A stretch of 44,713 bases of DNA from Streptomyces rubellomurinus (GTDB taxonomy: Bacteria > Actinomycetota > Actinomycetes > Streptomycetales > Streptomycetaceae), in assembly GCF_000961885.1 (NCBI RefSeq), contig NZ_JZKH01000068.1:1-44713 (forward strand), given 5' to 3'. Every line of letters starts with the position of its first letter. Position 1 is the stretch's first letter. Below the pieces are notes generated by a model that saw only the letters and a list, made by a program, of their open reading frames with translations, searched no databases and was not told the origin of the DNA. Shown here in pieces: positions 32,816-41,323 of this stretch. The translations under genes and the position numbers were made by a program.

Positions 32816-34429
32816 GTGCTCGGAGCCCAGACCGCCGCACTCGGACCTCACTCCACGGGGCAGCACACTGTGACCTCCCTCGCCGTAGCCAACCCGGGCA
32901 GCCTGATCCAGTCCGTGGACTGGGTGGCGATCGCGCCCCCGCTGATCGCCGCGGCGGCCGCCGTCGCCGTGCTGGTCACGGACCTGTTCCTGCCCGAGCG
33001 GCACAAGAAGTGGCTCGGCCGCCTCACCGCGGCCGGACTCGCCCTCGCCCTCATCGCACTCCTCCCCCTCACCGGAAAGTCACCCCGAGCGACCTTCTGC
33101 GTGCAGAACGTAGCAGGGGGCACTGGCAACGGCGGCTGCTCCTACGTCGCCGACCACTTCGCCCTGGTGTTCCAGCTGCTCGCCCTCGGCGGCGCGCTGA
33201 TCGCGGCCCTGCTGTCGACGCACACCGTGGACAACGAGAAGCTGCCGCGCGGCGAGTACTGGTTCCTGCTGCTCTCCAGCGCCACCGGCGCCGCCCTGCT
33301 GCCCGCCTCCCGGGACCTCGCCACCATGGTGGTCGCCCTGGAGGTCGCCTCCCTGCCGGCCTTCGCGCTGGTCGCGCTGCGCCGGGACGGCCGGGGCGCG
33401 GAGGCCGCGCTGAAGTTCTTCGTCTCCTCCGTCACCGCCACCGCGGTGATGCTGCTCGGCATCGGCTTCGTCTACGCGGCGAGCGGCAGCCTGCACCTCG
33501 GTGCCGTCGCCCAGGGCCTGGAGCACGCCCCCGCCCAGCTCAAGCCGCTGGCCGAGGCGGGCGCCGTGCTGACCCTGGTCGGCTTCGCCTTCAAGGTGGC
33601 CGCCGTCCCGTTCCACTTCTGGGTGCCCGACACCTACACCGGCGCCCCGCTGCCGGTGGCCGGCTACCTGTCGGTGGTCGGAAAGGCGGCCGGCCTGTCC
33701 GGGCTGGCGCTGGCCACCACGATCGCCTTCCGCCCGTACGCGCACACCTGGGGCCTGGTGCTCGCCGTGCTGGCCGCCGTCACCATGACGGTCGGCAACG
33801 CGGGCGCGCTGCGCCAGCGCTTCGACACCCGGTACAGCGCGGTGCGGCTGCTCGCCTGGTCCTCGGTGGGCCAGGCCGGCTACCTGCTGGTGCCGCTGGC
33901 CGCGGCCGGCTACGCGCCCACCGGCGCGGACCCGCTCGGCGCGACCGCCGCCTACGCGCTGATCTACGGCGTGGTGAACCTCGGCGCCTTCGGGGTGGTC
34001 GCCGCGGTCTGCCGCCGGGCCGGGGCCAGCGTGGACGACTTCCGCGGCCTGTTCGCCCGCCGCCGCTGGACGGCGCTGGCGCTGGCCTTCTTCCTGCTCT
34101 GCCTGGCCGGCCTGCCGCCGGGCGTGATCGGCCTGTTCGGCAAGGTCGTGGTGTTCCGCGCGGCCGTGGACGCCGGGCTGGGCTGGCTGGCCGTGGTGAT
34201 GGCCGCCAACGTGGTCGTCGCGCTGTACTACTACCTGCTCTGGACGGCCCGGCTGTTCGCTCCGGTGGCGGAGGGCGCCGCGAGCGGCGAGGCTGTCGGG
34301 GACGCGGGCGGCGAGCGCCGGCTGCCGGTCGGCCTGACCGCCACGCTGGGGCTCACCGCCTCGGCCGCCGTCGTCCTCTCGGTCGCGCCCCAGCTGGTCC
34401 TCCAGGTGACCTCCGGCTCGCTGTTCTGA
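32816..34429 (+). CDS. nuoN: NADH-quinone oxidoreductase subunit N
   Basis: A 537-residue antiporter-like subunit that contacts NuoK and NuoM. The channel motif [20 protein letters not shown] and [18 protein letters not shown] are typical. The start is uncertain: GTG at 32816 sits right behind GGGGGTGGC and is in the coupled position two bases after nuoM, while GTG at 32870 ([18 protein letters not shown]) would remove 18 unconserved residues and begin close to the first helix. The C-terminus ends [13 protein letters not shown] hairpin 40 bases downstream closes the operon. Confidence 0.93.
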   Translation: MLGAQTAALGPHSTGQHTVTSLAVANPGSLIQSVDWVAIAPPLIAAAAAVAVLVTDLFLPERHKKWLGRLTAAGLALALIALLPLTGKSPRATFCVQNVAGGTGNGGCSYVADHFALVFQLLALGGALIAALLSTHTVDNEKLPRGEYWFLLLSSATGAALLPASRDLATMVVALEVASLPAFALVALRRDGRGAEAALKFFVSSVTATAVMLLGIGFVYAASGSLHLGAVAQGLEHAPAQLKPLAEAGAVLTLVGFAFKVAAVPFHFWVPDTYTGAPLPVAGYLSVVGKAAGLSGLALATTIAFRPYAHTWGLVLAVLAAVTMTVGNAGALRQRFDTRYSAVRLLAWSSVGQAGYLLVPLAAAGYAPTGADPLGATAAYALIYGVVNLGAFGVVAAVCRRAGASVDDFRGLFARRRWTALALAFFLLCLAGLPPGVIGLFGKVVVFRAAVDAGLGWLAVVMAANVVVALYYYLLWTARLFAPVAEGAASGEAVGDAGGERRLPVGLTATLGLTASAAVVLSVAPQLVLQVTSGSLF

Positions 34430-34468
34430 GCCCCCGTCCGGGCCCGCCCCGGGCCGTGGCGCCGGGTG

Positions 34469-34487
34469 CGGGCCGGGTGTCGGCCCG
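34469..34487 (+). terminator. Hairpin after the nuo operon
   Basis: A 7-bp inverted repeat CGGGCCG / CGGCCCG with a 5-base loop, about 40 bases after the nuoN stop in a G/C-rich stretch with further partial dyads. A plausible terminator; strength unclear. Confidence 0.45.
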
Positions 34488-34553
34488 GTGCCGCGGCGGC
34501 GCCGGGGAGCTGTCGCGTCGGTCACAAGGGAACAAGGCCACCGATCCCGCCCG

Positions 34554-34565
34554 TTGACCGGTCAA
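34554..34565. promoter_or_regulatory. 12-bp palindrome in the htpX promoter region
   Basis: TTGACCGGTCAA is a perfect palindrome that includes a TTGACC -35-like hexamer, 52 bases before the htpX GTG. A protein bound here would block the -35. The matching -10 (about 34577-34583) is weak. It does not match the HspR element CTTGAGT-N7-ACTCAAG. Confidence 0.35.
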
Positions 34566-34616
34566 GAGGGACGAGGCGACAAGGGCTTCCCCACCGGCAC
34601 CACTGGAGGGCCTGAC

Positions 34617-35480
34617 GTGCACCGGCAGCACAACGGACTGAGGACCGCCGTCCTGCTCGGTGGTCTCTCGGCGCTGATCCTGGTGATCGGCGGCTTCTTC
34701 GGCCGCACCGGCTTCGTGATCGCCCTGCTGATCGCGCTCGGGACCAACGCCTACGCGTACTGGAACAGCGACAAGCTGGCGCTGCGCGCGATGCGGGCCC
34801 GGCCGGTCAGCGAGTTCGAGGCGCCGGGGCTGTACCGGATCGTGCGCGAGCTCTCCACCTCGGCCCGCCAGCCGATGCCCCGCCTCTACATCTCCCCGAC
34901 CACCGCGCCGAACGCCTTCGCCACCGGCCGCAACCCGCGCAACGCGGCGGTCTGCTGCACCGAGGGGATCCTGCGGATCCTCGACGAGCGCGAGCTGCGG
35001 GGCGTCCTCGGGCACGAGCTCAGCCACGTCTACAACCGGGACATCCTGATCTCCTCGGTCGCCGGGGCGCTCGCCTCGGTGGTGATGTTCCTGGTCAACT
35101 TCGCGTGGCTGATCCCGTTCGGCCGGGACGAGGACGACGACGGGCCGGGGCTGTTCGGGATGCTCGCGATCATGATCCTCGGTCCGATCGCGGCCGGGCT
35201 GATCCAGATGGCGGTCAGCCGCTCCCGCGAGTACCAGGCCGACGCGGACGGCGCCCGGATCACCGGGGACCCGCTCGCCCTCGCCAGCGCGCTGCGCAAG
35301 CTCGACGCCGGCACCCGGCAGCTGCCGCTGCCGCCGGAGCCGCAGCTGCAGACGGCCAGCCACATGATGATCGCCAGCCCGTTCCGCCCGGGCGAGGCCG
35401 GGGCGCGGCTGTTCTCCACCCACCCGCCGATGGCGGAGCGGATCGCCCGGCTGGAGCGGATGGCCGGCTACCGGGGCTGA
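34617..35480 (+). CDS. htpX: HtpX-like membrane zinc metalloprotease
   Basis: A 287-residue M48-family protease that degrades damaged membrane proteins. The zinc site is H133-E134-x-x-H137 in [12 protein letters not shown], with the third ligand in [11 protein letters not shown] (about residue 203). Two N-terminal helices (12-45) and two more around 150-200 anchor it with the active site facing the cytoplasm. The GTG at 34617 is chosen because GGAGGG lies eight bases upstream; an open frame further upstream lacks family sequence. It follows the nuo operon by 187 bp, the same neighbour relation I recall in S. coelicolor, where it could police the large membrane arm. Confidence 0.93.
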   Translation: MHRQHNGLRTAVLLGGLSALILVIGGFFGRTGFVIALLIALGTNAYAYWNSDKLALRAMRARPVSEFEAPGLYRIVRELSTSARQPMPRLYISPTTAPNAFATGRNPRNAAVCCTEGILRILDERELRGVLGHELSHVYNRDILISSVAGALASVVMFLVNFAWLIPFGRDEDDDGPGLFGMLAIMILGPIAAGLIQMAVSRSREYQADADGARITGDPLALASALRKLDAGTRQLPLPPEPQLQTASHMMIASPFRPGEAGARLFSTHPPMAERIARLERMAGYRG

Positions 35481-35483
35481 CCG

Positions 35484-35517
35484 GCCCGCCGGCCGGTCGG
35501 CTCGTCGGCCGGCGGGC
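35484..35517. terminator. Bidirectional terminator between htpX and the MocR gene
   Basis: A 12-bp perfect inverted repeat (GCCCGCCGGCCG at 35484-35495, CGGCCGGCGGGC at 35506-35517) with a 10-base loop, placed between convergent genes and three bases after the htpX stop. Confidence 0.7.
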
Positions 35518-35523
35518 GCGAAG

Positions 35524-35573
35524 CCCGTCAGCTCGCCGACCGTCACCCCGTCACCCCGTCAGCTCGCCGACCG
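35524..35573. repeat. 31-bp-period direct repeat at the 3' end of the MocR gene
   Basis: CCCGTCAGCTCGCCGACCG occurs at 35524-35542 and again at 35555-35573. The second copy encodes part of the last residues of the MocR protein next to its stop codon; the first lies beyond the stop. This looks like a small tandem duplication of the gene end. Confidence 0.75.
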
Positions 35574-37005
35574 CCAGCCCCAGCCGGTGGACGCCCTCCG
35601 CCACCTGCGCCGCGCTCTCGGCGGCCGCGTAGCTGAGCCGCAGGTGCGGGCCCGGCGGCTCGGCGGCGTGGTACGGCCGCCCGGGGCTGACCTGGACGCC
35701 GGCCCGCAGCGCGGCGGCGGCCAGGGCGTCGTCGTCGGTGCCGTCCGGCAGCCGCAGCCACAGGTGGTAGCCGCCGGGGCGGTGCTCGCCGAGCGCGCCG
35801 GGCAGTTCGCGGTGCAGGGCCGCGACGGCGGCGGTGCGGCGGTCCCGCAGTTCGGCGCCGAGCGCGCGCAGGTGGCGGGCCCAGCCCGGGTCGGCGACCA
35901 GCTCCAGCGTCGCCTCCTGGAGCGGCCGGGGCACGAAGAAGCTGTCCACCACCTGGGTGGCCCGCAGCCGGGCGAGGGCCGGCCCGCGCGCGGTCAGGGC
36001 GCCGACCCGCAGGTTGGGCGAGGCGGCCTTGGTGAGCGAGCGCACGTGCACCACCACGCCGTCCGGGTCGTCGGCGGCGAGCGGCCGGGGCAGCGCCGGG
36101 GCGTCGGCGTGGACGAGCAGCCGGGCGAAGTCGTCCTCGACCACGAAGGCCCCGGCGGCCCGGGCGATCCGCAGCACCTCCGCCCGCCGGGCGGGCGGGA
36201 GCACCGCGCCGGTCGGGTTCTGGAACAGCGGCTGGCAGACGAAGACCCGCGCCCGGGTGGCCTCGAAGGCCTCGGCCAGCAGCTCGGTGCGCACCCCGTC
36301 CGCGTCGACCGGGACGGGCACCGGCCGCAGTCCGGCGGCCCGGACGACCGCCAGGATGCCCGCGTACGTCGGCGACTCGACCAGGACGGCGGCGCCGGGC
36401 GCGGCCAGCGAGCGCAGCGCGACGCTGAGGCCGGTCTGCCCGCCGGAGGTGATCAGGACGTCCCCGGTGCCGATCGGCCCGCCGGTGCCGCCGATGTCGC
36501 GGGCGAACCAGCCGCGCAGCTCGGTCAGGCCGTCGGTGGGCGGGCGGTCCCAGGCGCCGGGGCGGCGGCCGGCCCGGGCGAGGGCGCCGGCGAGCAGCCG
36601 CTCGGGCAGCAGCGAGGCGTGCGGGTAGCCGCTGTTGAGGTCGATGACGTCCGGCGGCGGGATCCGGAGGGTGGCGAACACCGGGGCGGCCAGCAGGTCG
36701 CGCGGGCCGGCGCCGGCGCTCAGCGCGACCTCCTGCCAGGAGAGGTCGCCGGGACGGGCGGCGGGCGCGGCGGTCCGGGCGGGGCCGGCCGCGAAGGCGG
36801 CCGCCCGGAACACCCCGGCGCCCGGGCGGGAGACCACCAGCCCCTCGGCGACGAGCACGGCGATCGCCCGGGAGACCGTCACCGGACTGACCTGGTGGCG
36901 TTCGACCAGGGCCCGGCTGGGGGGCAGCTTGCGCCCCTCCGGATAGCGCTCGACCTCCCGCCGCAGGCTTTCGGCGAGTTCGGCCACGCTGCTACGCTCG
37001 TTCAT
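35551..37005 (-). CDS. MocR-type transcriptional regulator (GntR helix-turn-helix fused to aminotransferase domain)
   Basis: A 484-residue fusion. Residues 1-70 form a GntR-type winged helix (LPPSRALVERHQVSPVTVSRAIAVLVAEG), and about 95-480 form a fold-type I aminotransferase domain. The likely PLP lysine is in VRSLTKAASPNLRVG; SGGQTGLSVALRSL and QNPTGAVLPPARR are matching aminotransferase segments. MocR proteins use PLP or an aldimine as effector rather than acting as enzymes, often controlling a divergent transporter or vitamin B6 genes. Its ATG overlaps the ATG of the divergent EamA gene by two bases, so it probably regulates that exporter and itself. Confidence 0.92.
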   Translation of the reverse strand: MNERSSVAELAESLRREVERYPEGRKLPPSRALVERHQVSPVTVSRAIAVLVAEGLVVSRPGAGVFRAAAFAAGPARTAAPAARPGDLSWQEVALSAGAGPRDLLAAPVFATLRIPPPDVIDLNSGYPHASLLPERLLAGALARAGRRPGAWDRPPTDGLTELRGWFARDIGGTGGPIGTGDVLITSGGQTGLSVALRSLAAPGAAVLVESPTYAGILAVVRAAGLRPVPVPVDADGVRTELLAEAFEATRARVFVCQPLFQNPTGAVLPPARRAEVLRIARAAGAFVVEDDFARLLVHADAPALPRPLAADDPDGVVVHVRSLTKAASPNLRVGALTARGPALARLRATQVVDSFFVPRPLQEATLELVADPGWARHLRALGAELRDRRTAAVAALHRELPGALGEHRPGGYHLWLRLPDGTDDDALAAAALRAGVQVSPGRPYHAAEPPGPHLRLSYAAAESAAQVAEGVHRLGLAVGELTG

Positions 37006-37047
37006 GACGGCACAAGATAGCGCTACCCTCCCCGCGGCGATAGCGCC
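36942..37047. promoter_or_regulatory. Direct GATAGCGC repeats around the MocR/EamA divergent start
   Basis: GATAGCGC[TC] occurs at 36942-36950, 37016-37024 and 37039-37047, all in the same orientation. The last two are 23 bp apart, close to two helical turns. MocR-type dimers commonly bind pairs of direct repeats, so these are candidate sites. All three lie within coding sequence of one gene or the other. Confidence 0.4.
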
Positions 37048-37930
37048 GCACCACTCGGTTCACCGTTTCGGGCCCGCCGCCTCCGGCACCGCCCTCGCCG
37101 GCCTCGGGGTGGCCCTCTTCTCGCTCAGCTTCCCCGCGACGGCCTGGTCCCTGACCGGCTTCGGCCCGTGGACCTCGACCGGACTGCGCGGCGTGCTGGC
37201 CGCCCTGCTCGCCGGGCTCTACCTGGCGGCCGTCCGCGCCCCGCTGCCGCGGCGGCGCCACCGGGCCGGGCTGCTGGTGGTCTCCGGCGGCTGCGTGCTG
37301 GGCTTCCCGCTGCTGACCACGCTGGCCCTGCGGACCTCCTCGACCGCCCACTCGGCGGTGGTCATCGGCGTGCTGCCGCTGGCCACGGCGGTGGTCGCGG
37401 CGCTGCGCACCGGCCGCCGGCCGTCCCGGGCGTTCTGGGCGGCCGCGCTGGCCGGGGCGGCGGCCGTGCTCGCCTTCACGCTGCTGCAGAGCCACGGCCG
37501 GCCGACCGCCGCGGACCTCTGCCTGTTCGTCGGCCTGGTGGCGTGCGCGGCCGGGTACGCGGAGGGCGGGCGGCTCGCCCGGGACCTGCCGGGCGCGCAG
37601 GTGATCGCCTGGGCGGTGGTCGCCGCGCTGCCCGCGATGCTGCTGACCGCCGGGCTCGGGCTGGCCGCCGAGCCGGTGCACCTCGGGGCGAAGGCGCTGG
37701 CCGGGCTGGCGTACATCGCGGCGGTGTCGCAGTTCGGCGGGTTCGTGCTCTGGTACCGGGGGATGGCCCGGATCGGGGTGCCGAGGGCGAGCCAACTCCA
37801 GCTCGCCCAACCGCTGTTGACGCTGGTGTGGGCGGTGCTGCTGCTGGGCGAGGAGCTGCCGGCGGCCGCGCCGGTCACGGCGGCGGTGGTGCTGCTCTGC
37901 ATCGCGGCCACCCAGCGGGCCCGGAGCTGA
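37004..37930 (+). CDS. EamA/DMT-family transporter
   Basis: A 308-residue inner membrane protein with ten predicted helices in two EamA repeats, the drug/metabolite transporter layout. The first repeat begins near residue 25 (SGTALAGLGVALFSLSFPATA) and contains RGVLAALLAGLYL; the second begins near residue 165 and ends LVWAVLLLGEELPAAAPVTAA, the standard EamA C-terminal motif. Substrates of the family include amino acids, nucleotides and drugs. The divergent MocR-type regulator hints at an amine or amino acid related to PLP chemistry. The ATG overlaps the divergent ATG, so at least one of the two mRNAs should be leaderless or start within the other gene. Confidence 0.9.
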   Translation: MTAQDSATLPAAIAPHHSVHRFGPAASGTALAGLGVALFSLSFPATAWSLTGFGPWTSTGLRGVLAALLAGLYLAAVRAPLPRRRHRAGLLVVSGGCVLGFPLLTTLALRTSSTAHSAVVIGVLPLATAVVAALRTGRRPSRAFWAAALAGAAAVLAFTLLQSHGRPTAADLCLFVGLVACAAGYAEGGRLARDLPGAQVIAWAVVAALPAMLLTAGLGLAAEPVHLGAKALAGLAYIAAVSQFGGFVLWYRGMARIGVPRASQLQLAQPLLTLVWAVLLLGEELPAAAPVTAAVVLLCIAATQRARS

Positions 37931-38070
37931 CGCGCCGACATGCCCGGCCGTGGGCCTGCCGTCCGGGTGACGTGCCGCGCGCGCCCCGGGCGGCGGCCGC
38001 GGGCCACTGGTAGTGGTGGACGGTCATCGACCGGGCCGGTGCGGCCCCGAGGCCGGAAGGGGCACGCCGC

Positions 38071-39789
38071 GTGACTCTGCTGCCGAACGACGAGGTGGAC
38101 CAGTCCCTGCGGCCACCGCGCGCCCCCCGGCTGTACGGCCTGCTGCGCGCCGCGAGGCGCCGCCGGGGCCGGGCGCTGGTCGGCTGGCTGACCACCACCG
38201 ACCACAAGCGGATCGGCACCCTCTACCTGGTCACCTCCTTCCTGTTCTTCCTCGCCGGCGGCCTGATGGCGCTCCTGATGCGGGCCGAACTCGCCCGCCC
38301 GGGGCTTCAGTTGATGGACAACGAGCGGTTCAACCAGCTGTTCACCATGCACGGCACGATCATGCTGCTGATGTTCGCGACCCCGCTGTTCGCCGGCTTC
38401 GCGAACTGGATCATGCCGCTGCAGATCGGCGCCCCGGACGTCGCCTTCCCCCGGCTGAACGCGCTCGCCTACTGGCTCTACCTGTTCGGCTCGCTGATCG
38501 CGGTGTTCGGCTTCCTGACCCCGGAGGGCGCCGCCGACTTCGGCTGGTTCGCCTACGCGCCGCTGAACGGCGCCGTGCACAGCCCCGGCCTCGGCGCCGA
38601 CCTGTGGATCATGGGCCTCGCGCTCTCCGGCTTCGGCACCATCCTGGGCTCGGTCAACTTCATCACCACGATCGTCTGCCTCCGGGCGCCCGGCATGACG
38701 CTGTTCCGGATGCCGATCTTCGTCTGGAACATCCTGCTGACGGCCGTCCTGGTGCTGTTCGCCTTCCCGGTGCTGGCCGCCGCGCTGCTCTGCCTGGAGT
38801 CGGACCGCAGGTTCGGCTCGCACGTCTTCGACGCCGCGAACGGCGGGGCGATGCTCTGGCAGCACCTGTTCTGGTTCTTCGGGCACCCGGAGGTGTACAT
38901 CATCGCGCTGCCGTTCTTCGGCATCGTGACCGAGGTCATCCCGGTGTTCAGCCGCAAACCGGTCTTCGGCTACTCCGGCCTGATCGCCGCGACCATCGCC
39001 ATCACCGGCCTGTCGGTCACGGTCTGGGCGCACCACATGTTCGTCACCGGGCAGGTGCTGCTGCCGTTCTTCTCGATCATGACGATGCTGATCGCGGTGC
39101 CCACCGGGGTGAAGTTCTTCAACTGGATCGGCACCATGTGGCGCGGCTCGCTCAGCTTCGAGACGCCGATGCTGTGGACGGTCGGCTTCCTGGTCACCTT
39201 CCTGTTCGGCGGCCTGACGGGCGTGCTGCTCGCCGCGCCGCCGGTGGACTTCCACGTCTCCGACTCGTACTTCGTCGTCGCGCACTTCCACTACGTGGTG
39301 TTCGGGACGGTGGTGTTCGCGATGTTCGCCGGGTTCCACTTCTGGTGGCCCAAGTTCACCGGCCGGATGCTGGACGAGCGGCTCGGGCGGATCCACTTCT
39401 GGACGCTGTTCACCGGCTTCCACAGCACCTTCCTGGTCCAGCACTGGCTCGGCGCCGAGGGCATGCCCCGCCGGTACGCCGACTACCTGGCCTCGGACGG
39501 CTTCACCGCGCTGAACACCGTCAGCAGCATCGGCGCGCTGCTGCTCGGCGCCTCGACGCTGCCGTTCCTCCACAACGTCTGGAGGACCGCCCGGTACGGC
39601 ACGAAGGTCGCGACGGACGACCCGTGGGGCTACGGGCGCTCGCTGGAGTGGGCCACCTCCTGCCCGCCGCCCCGGCACAACTTCGCGGCGCTGCCCCGGA
39701 TCCGCTCGGAGTCCCCGGCCTTCGACCTGCACCACCCGGACATCGCCGAGCTGGACCGGAGGCAGAACGCCCGGGAACCGCTGGGCTGA
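38071..39789 (+). CDS. ctaD: Cytochrome c oxidase subunit I (heme-copper oxidase), isolated copy
   Basis: A 572-residue, 12-helix catalytic subunit of an aa3-type oxidase. The metal ligands are intact: the heme a His in [12 protein letters not shown], CuB His and cross-linked Tyr in [11 protein letters not shown], the CuB pair in WAHHMFVTG, and the heme a3/heme a pair in [10 protein letters not shown]. The D-channel Glu (in FGHPEVY) and K-channel Lys ([12 protein letters not shown]) are present. The C-terminus [14 protein letters not shown] is typical. No ctaC, ctaE or ctaF gene is in this window, so it is a lone extra copy or depends on subunits from elsewhere. The GTG follows GGAAGGGG. A BlaI/M56 pair follows. 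Confidence 0.95.
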   Translation: MTLLPNDEVDQSLRPPRAPRLYGLLRAARRRRGRALVGWLTTTDHKRIGTLYLVTSFLFFLAGGLMALLMRAELARPGLQLMDNERFNQLFTMHGTIMLLMFATPLFAGFANWIMPLQIGAPDVAFPRLNALAYWLYLFGSLIAVFGFLTPEGAADFGWFAYAPLNGAVHSPGLGADLWIMGLALSGFGTILGSVNFITTIVCLRAPGMTLFRMPIFVWNILLTAVLVLFAFPVLAAALLCLESDRRFGSHVFDAANGGAMLWQHLFWFFGHPEVYIIALPFFGIVTEVIPVFSRKPVFGYSGLIAATIAITGLSVTVWAHHMFVTGQVLLPFFSIMTMLIAVPTGVKFFNWIGTMWRGSLSFETPMLWTVGFLVTFLFGGLTGVLLAAPPVDFHVSDSYFVVAHFHYVVFGTVVFAMFAGFHFWWPKFTGRMLDERLGRIHFWTLFTGFHSTFLVQHWLGAEGMPRRYADYLASDGFTALNTVSSIGALLLGASTLPFLHNVWRTARYGTKVATDDPWGYGRSLEWATSCPPPRHNFAALPRIRSESPAFDLHHPDIAELDRRQNAREPLG

Positions 39790-39815
39790 CCGCGCGCGGG
39801 ACGTGTCGTACGCCC

Positions 39816-39855
39816 GCGAACTCCCGCCCGGGGCCGGTCCCGGGCGGGAGTTCGC
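39816..39855 (+). terminator. Strong terminator after ctaD
   Basis: A 17-bp perfect inverted repeat (39816-39832, 39839-39855) with a 6-base loop, 26 bases past the ctaD stop. A TAGGAT -10 candidate for the BlaI gene begins four bases after the hairpin (39860-39865), so terminator and promoter are packed end to end. Confidence 0.75.
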
Positions 39856-39917
39856 TCGTTAGGATGGGCGGGCGCCCGGTCGGTCCGGGCCGCCGCATCC
39901 GGAGGGAGTGGGCCGTC

Positions 39918-40343
39918 ATGGCAGACGAGAGGCACGCCCCGGCGGCCGGGGACGCGCCCGCGCGCCGACGCGGCCAGGGCGAGCTGGAGGCGCAGGTGCT
40001 GGCGGTGCTCCAGCAGGCGCCCGGCCCGGCCACCGCCGGCTGGGTCCAGGAACGCCTGGAGGGCGACCTGGCGTACACCACGGTGATGACCATCCTCTCC
40101 CGCCTGCACGCCAAGGACGCCGTCTCCCGCAGCCGCTCCGGCCGCTCCTACCTCTGGCAGGCCTCCTCCGACGCCGCCGGGCTGGCCGCGCTGCGGATGC
40201 GCCGGATGCTCGACGGCGAGGCGGACCGGGACGCCGTCCTGGCCAGCTTCGTCACCGCGTTGCTCCCGCACGACGAGGAGCTGCTGCGCGCGCTGCTGGA
40301 CGCCGCGTCCGCCGACCCGGCAGCGGCCGACCGCGAGAGCTGA
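39918..40343 (+). CDS. BlaI/MecI/CopY-family transcriptional repressor
   Basis: A 141-residue winged-helix repressor. ELEAQVLAVLQQAPGPATAG starts the domain, and LAYTTVMTILSRLHAKDAVSRSRSGRSYLW is the characteristic recognition helix and wing of the family. The C-terminal helices (VLASFVTALLPHDEELLRALL) form the dimerisation arm that the partner protease system destabilises. Its usual partner, an M56 metalloprotease, follows three bases downstream. There is no beta-lactamase gene nearby. In Mycobacterium tuberculosis I recall a BlaI homologue that also controls ATP synthase genes, so a respiratory target such as ctaD is plausible. GGAGGGAGTG lies upstream of the ATG. Confidence 0.92.
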   Translation: MADERHAPAAGDAPARRRGQGELEAQVLAVLQQAPGPATAGWVQERLEGDLAYTTVMTILSRLHAKDAVSRSRSGRSYLWQASSDAAGLAALRMRRMLDGEADRDAVLASFVTALLPHDEELLRALLDAASADPAAADRES

Positions 40344-40346
40344 CCC

Positions 40347-41303
40347 GTGGGCTTCTTCGTCTTCCTCCCGCTCATCCTGCCGCTGACGGCGGTGCCGATC
40401 GCCCGGCTGACCGAGCAGCACCTGCACCCGCGAGGCGCGGCCAGGCTGCTGACGGTGATCAGCGCGGTGATGGCGGTCTGCAGCGTGCTCTGCCTCGGGC
40501 TGATCGGCGTGGTCGGCACCGCGCAGATCCCCGGCAACCCGCTGCCGGACAGCTGGTCCGACCCGGAGGTGCGGCACGCGCTGCCGTACCACGAGACGGT
40601 CGGCACGGCCGCGATGTGGCTGCTGGTGCTGGTCGGCTCCGCCTGCACCCGGACGGTCGTGCGGCACCTGAGGGTCCGCTCCCGGGCCCGGCGGGCACTG
40701 GCCGGCCTGCCGGTCGGACCGGAGGCGGCCGGGGACCTCGCGGTGCTGCCGGACCGCAGCCCGTACGCGTACGCGCTGCCCGGCTCGCCGGGCCGGGTGG
40801 TGGTGTCCACCGGGATGCTCGCCGGGCTGCCCGAGGACGAGCGCGAGGCGCTGCTCGCGCACGAGCGGGCCCACCTGCGCCACCGCCACCACCGGTACCT
40901 GCTGACCACCCAGCTGGCCGCCTGCGTCAACCCGTTCCTGCGGCCGCTGCAGTACGCGGTGGCGTACAGCGCCGAGCGGTGGGCGGACGAGGAGTCGGCC
41001 CAGGCGGTCGGCGACCGCCGGGTCACCGCGCGGGCGGTGGCCCGGGCGGCCCTGGTCTCGCACGCGGCCCCGGCGCCCGGCTTCGCGGCCTTCGCCGCGC
41101 CCACCGCGGCGCCCGGCCCGGTGCCGCGCCGGGTCGCCGCGCTGCTCGGCCCGGTGCCGACCTCCCGCAACTGGCCGCCGGCCAAGACCCCGGCGGGGCT
41201 GGCCGCGATGGTCGCGGCGGCCGGCACGGCGGCGTCGGCGCTGTGCGCGCTCAACGCCGCCGTGGCGCTGCTGGTGGTGCTGAAGGCGGTCACGCCGCTG
41301 TAG
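40347..41303 (+). CDS. M56-family (BlaR1-like) membrane metalloprotease
   Basis: A 318-residue protein with three or four membrane helices (about 3-20, 32-55, 85-105, 280-305) and a cytoplasmic-side zinc protease domain. The HExxH motif is in LAHERAHLRHRHHR (about residue 172) and the third ligand Glu in SAERWADEESA. Unlike BlaR1 it has no C-terminal penicillin-binding sensor domain, so it probably responds to another signal. The GTG lies three bases after the BlaI stop, consistent with an operon in which the protease relieves BlaI repression. Its stop codon is inside a hairpin shared with the convergent azoreductase gene. Confidence 0.9.
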   Translation: MGFFVFLPLILPLTAVPIARLTEQHLHPRGAARLLTVISAVMAVCSVLCLGLIGVVGTAQIPGNPLPDSWSDPEVRHALPYHETVGTAAMWLLVLVGSACTRTVVRHLRVRSRARRALAGLPVGPEAAGDLAVLPDRSPYAYALPGSPGRVVVSTGMLAGLPEDEREALLAHERAHLRHRHHRYLLTTQLAACVNPFLRPLQYAVAYSAERWADEESAQAVGDRRVTARAVARAALVSHAAPAPGFAAFAAPTAAPGPVPRRVAALLGPVPTSRNWPPAKTPAGLAAMVAAAGTAASALCALNAAVALLVVLKAVTPL

Positions 41304-41323
41304 CGGGTGCAGCCGCTACAGCG
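41296..41323. terminator. Bidirectional hairpin containing both stop codons
   Basis: An 11-bp perfect inverted repeat CGCTGTAGCGG / CCGCTACAGCG with a 6-base loop. The left arm contains the TAG of the M56 gene, and the right arm contains the TAG of the convergent azoR gene. Same design as the hairpin at 8322-8346. Confidence 0.7.

Noticed and set aside
34554..34565. HspR or CIRCE heat-shock operator for htpX
   Set aside because: The TTGACCGGTCAA palindrome does not match either consensus. It is kept only as an unassigned palindrome.
39918..41303. A beta-lactam resistance operon
   Set aside because: The BlaI and M56 genes are present, but the M56 protein lacks a penicillin-binding sensor domain and no beta-lactamase or alternative PBP gene is nearby.
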